Shown: positions 60,753 to 64,000 of the stretch, piece by piece
Numbering within the stretch: position 1 is the first letter of the stretch
How the letters are laid out: the number at the start of each line of letters is the position of its first letter
Assembly (NCBI GenBank): GCA_011800805.1
Contig: MPNW01000243.1
Span: forward strand, 26,755-90,754
Direction of reading: 5' to 3'
From: Hirudo medicinalis
Taxonomy: Eukaryota > Annelida > Clitellata > Hirudinida > Hirudinidae
DNA length: 64,000 bases
Notes under the pieces: generated by a model
Seen by the model: only the letters and a program-made list of their open reading frames with translations
Told to the model about the DNA's origin: nothing
The model's database searches: none
Made by a program: the position numbers and the translations under genes

Positions 60753-63700
60753 ATGTCGAGAATTAATAAAATGTCTATACAGGGTATCCGAAGCTTCGGG
60801 CCGGAAGATAGGGACATAGGCGTTATACAATTTTTCAGTCCTCTCACTTTAATACTTGGCCCTAATGGGACCGGGAAAACGGTATTTGTTGTGACGATGT
60901 TAACGTTGCTTTTGATGGACGGATTTTATTTGCAATTTTCAGACCATAATTGAATGTCTAAAATATATAACGACTGGGGAGCTGCCTCCCGGTGGAAAAA
61001 ATGGAGCCGCCTTTATTAACGATCCTAAGGTTAAATATAATTTTACTACTGCTGCTCATAAACACTTAATAGACAAGTTTAATTAATTTGTGCAGATTGC
61101 CCGTGAAACTGAAGTCAAGGCTCAAGTTTGTCTCCAATTCTATGACATGAAAGGAGAGCTTTGCACTGGAAAAAGGTCATTGGTGGCCACACAAAAAGTA
61201 AACATTGAATGCATTTATTAACTTCATTGGTGCAAATTGTTATTTGTTTCAGAAAAATAAAGTGGAAATGAAGACACTGGAAGGGCTGATAGTTAAAAAA
61301 TTGAGCAATGGAGAAAAAGTTACCATCAGTTCCAAATGTGCAGAGATGGACAGAGAGGTTTTTAGCATAATTTTATTCTAGTTTGGACATTGCTCTTATT
61401 AATCAATAAGTAATGAATTGTGAATTATTTAGTGACACAACATTAGCCAATAAAATATGTTTGTGCTATTTTTTCATTAATCTATTTAAGATGATTTCAT
61501 TGCTCGGAGTTTCAAAGCCAATTCTTGAAAATGTAATATTCTGCCACCAGGAAGAATCAAATTGGTAAATTTGAATTTTATGAAAATATAATTCTTGTTT
61601 TTAATATGCTGAAGTTCTTTATTTATTTACAATAGGCCACTGAGTGAAGGAAAAGCTCTAAAGCAGAAGTTTGATGATATATTTGCTTCTACACGTTATG
61701 TTAAGGCTCTTGATGCTATTAGAAAATGCAGACAAGATCAGGTTGAGGAGGATATTTTAGAATTATTTATTTTTACGTCTCCACATTTTATGGTTAATTC
61801 TCTTGATTTCAGATGACACTGATCAAGGAATACCAAGTTGAATTGAAATACCTCAAGCAGAACAAAGAAAAAGTGGATCAGGTCTGGCAATTCAACAAAC
61901 AAATGACATTGATTGTAATGTTTTAAATTTGGTGGCAGATAACTCACAGACTAGTTGATCTCAATGAAAGACAAGAGGCCAGCAATGATGGGATGTTGAA
62001 AATTCAAGGAAAGATGGAACCGGTTGTGGTTAGTTCATAAATTCCTTGTAATTCTTTTCATTTTTGAAAATGTGTGGATTTTGACAGGGTCGCTTGAAAA
62101 TTCTCGAGGAGAAGGAAGAGGAGATCAGAACCACCAGCAACAACATTGGTTACTATTGAGAATATGTTCTCATAATTTGTTGATTGTTATTGAGAATATG
62201 TTCTCATAACTTATTGATTGAATAACTTATTTGTCCTATCTTTAGCCAAAATTGATGGCGAAAGAAGTCAGATGAAAAGGATTGTGACTGACTTGAGAAA
62301 GAAGATTAAGAACCTCCATTCTGGTTTGAACTGTCATTGATATAACATTATGTTATGATAATATGTTAGTCATTTATGCATTATATATTTCTGTACATTT
62401 TGTATTCTATTTTATAGTGTTATGATTGAATAATGTAAAGATAATGTGTTATATATAAACAGATCATCAGAGAGGATCCCTTTGCCGAACATTTCGGCCC
62501 CGAAACCTCTGACATTCTCTTGGGCCAGGGGTGCATCCACTGATCAATCCCCTTCACACAACTTTTATCGTCAAACTTTCCAACCTCCACCCAACAATTG
62601 CAATTCTTATTTCCTACCATCAGGTCTTTTCAATGAATGTGTGGAGGATTCTCATTACTCTTGTGTACCAGATGCGGGAATCCATTTGCTCCTGATGCCG
62701 ATCGGTTCCTCGCTTTTCTCACAACCATCTTGGTTTCTTCGATTGATGGGGCCGCCGTTTCAAAGGCACTGATCGTCAGAGGAACTGCCGGAATGTCGGG
62801 CCTTTCCATCGAAACCATGCCGAGAAGAGCATCACTAAGTTTGAATGAAATGTTCTTCCAGCTTCGATTGATCCACGCTAAGAGCGCCTGACTTTGGATG
62901 ATCGAGCACTGACCTTCCAAATTCTACTTTGAGTAGACTACCTTCATTTTTACTTCCTTCCAAAGGACCAAGAGACCCACTTTTCCATCTTCTCCCACAA
63001 CCTTCCAGCATTTTTTGAGCATTTTGTTTGTCTTTCTTGAGATCCTGCGATTCTCTCTGTCTCCTAAACTGTTTGGGCTAGCCCTCATACTTGGTCGTCA
63101 TGGGACCAAACTTCTCCAAGCAGGTCTTGAAGATGGCATCCTGAAGGCTTCATTTGAAACATCCTTCTTCACAACATTCTTCAGCTCTTTCCCAAGCATT
63201 TGATCCAGCTCGTTCCAGCTCGCTTTTTGCTTATATATATATATATAGCCCTCTTGTCATGAATAAACAAGGCTTTGACAATAGCTCCAATTATCATCGT
63301 CCTAAAGTTGAAATATATATATTAAGTTATTTATTTAATGTTATTTGACTGAATGATGAAATGAATATTTTGCATTCAACTGAACGGCCTGCCTATCGAT
63401 AATCAGGTGCCATTGAAGATTTGCTTGAAGAGATTGACAAATTTGGATGCAAAATCCAGGAGAAGGAGAAGTCATTGATCCTGGTTATAGATTATTTCCA
63501 TGTTCTATTTATAATTCCTGTATTTTTTTTTGAAGAAAAATCTATTTATGATATGTGAATTTCTATGTATTTTACATTTTTAGAGCAAAGAGAAGGAAGC
63601 TGCACTGGGAAGAGAAGGAAAATCATTGGAAGGAGAGAAAGAAAAAGTTCTGATGGAAAAAGTTCGGTTAGAGGAAGATGATAAGGTTGGAAGTTCATTG

Positions 63701-64000
63701 AAGTCTTTGGAAAATTATGAACAAGTATTATGCAATACTTGCGATGCATTCACGTTCCTTCATTTATGGATAAATAAGCCCTACATTAATAAATATTTGC
63801 AAGATAAATATAAATTTTTTTTGACAATTCTTTGTCTTTAAATATTCTTGATTTTGTCAATCTGTGTTTATATGATTTGAACAATCAATCATTTTGTGCT
63901 GCTAATTTTAAAGTGAACATAAGTTATTGAGCAACTGATGGCTTCTTGCTGCAGAGATACCAAGGACATATTAGTAGCAGAAGTAAGATGATCAAGAATG
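60753..64000 (+). CDS. RAD50: RAD50 double-strand-break repair ATPase, N-terminal part, runs off the window
   Basis: RAD50 is the SMC-like ATPase of the MRE11-RAD50-NBS1 complex, which tethers and processes DNA ends in the nucleus. Exons: 60753-60881, 60943-61029, 61096-61197, 61253-61357, 61491-61564, 61636-61741, 61813-61881, 61939-62028, 62088-62148, 62246-62323, 63406-63483, 63584-63685 and 63955 onward; all GT-AG with matching phase. The start [20 protein letters not shown] is near-identical in kind to the animal family. Walker A reads GPNGTGKT and is split from [17 protein letters not shown] by the first intron. Further family blocks: [37 protein letters not shown] (the Q-loop region), [20 protein letters not shown] and [12 protein letters not shown], entering the coiled coil. 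Zinc hook, Walker B and C-terminus are beyond the window. Introns are 55-130 bp except the tenth (62324-63405), which holds a retrotransposon fragment. Confidence 0.96.
62470..63240 (-). mobile_element. R2/NeSL-like retrotransposon fragment, antisense in RAD50 intron 10
   Basis: On the minus strand, text includes [20 protein letters not shown] and then [20 protein letters not shown]. These match LDPPKSGEIKVDMGELEEHL and [20 protein letters not shown] of the remnant at 56890, so both belong to one family. Only the region just upstream of and including the first RT block remains, with stops and frameshifts. It explains why this intron exceeds 1 kb. An AT dinucleotide run lies beside it at about 63231-63247. 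Confidence 0.8.

Noticed and set aside
30662..64000. ATR and RAD50 in the same window as a DNA-repair gene cluster
   Set aside because: They are 14.5 kb apart with a peptide gene, a receptor, NUP37 and transposons between. Animal genes of one pathway are not usually clustered, and nothing suggests shared regulation.

Overview
The window is nuclear DNA of an animal, most likely an AT-rich invertebrate whose phylum I cannot fix. The reasons: the genes have many GT-AG introns, most only 50-130 bp; they encode animal proteins (ATR, RAD50, NUP37, TCTP, a rhodopsin-class peptide receptor, a secreted peptide precursor); and the rest is AT-rich spacer with microsatellites and decayed transposons. There are no operons, bacterial signals or CRISPR arrays.

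Layout. 1-710 is a minisatellite block. 0.8-13.5 kb is spacer with hAT-type elements, including one nested in another. 13.6-21.5 kb (+) holds an intron-rich gene for a large secretory-pathway protein with about five membrane spans that I cannot assign to a family. 21.5-30.6 kb is a transposon graveyard (Tc1/mariner tail, tRNA-Glu-like copies, hAT remnants, a three-copy MITE family, a LINE tail) surrounding one clear gene, TCTP (-, 25.5-26.3 kb).

30.7-46.2 kb (+) is ATR, the DNA-damage checkpoint kinase, with its kinase and FATC ends complete. Tail-to-tail with it (46.6-46.95 kb, -) is a two-exon, 84-residue secreted peptide precursor with a dibasic cleavage site and an amidation signal. 47-51.5 kb is spacer, followed by an intronless bombesin/CCHamide-type receptor (+, 51.5-52.6 kb). 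NUP37 (-, 54.9-56.6 kb) can be read through seven in-phase exons. 56.9-59.3 kb is a broken R2/NeSL-like retrotransposon, followed by a LINE-tail-like repeat and a Merlin-type transposase fragment. RAD50 (+) starts at 60,753 and runs off the window; its long tenth intron carries a second copy of the R2/NeSL-like element in antisense.

The housekeeping genes are unrelated neighbours. ATR and RAD50 both act in the DNA-damage response, but they lie about 14.5 kb apart with other genes between, so I read that as coincidence. The most novel items are the unassigned five-span membrane protein and the peptide precursor near a peptide receptor. Gene identities rest on reading conserved blocks from memory; no database search was run, and repeat similarities were judged by eye.
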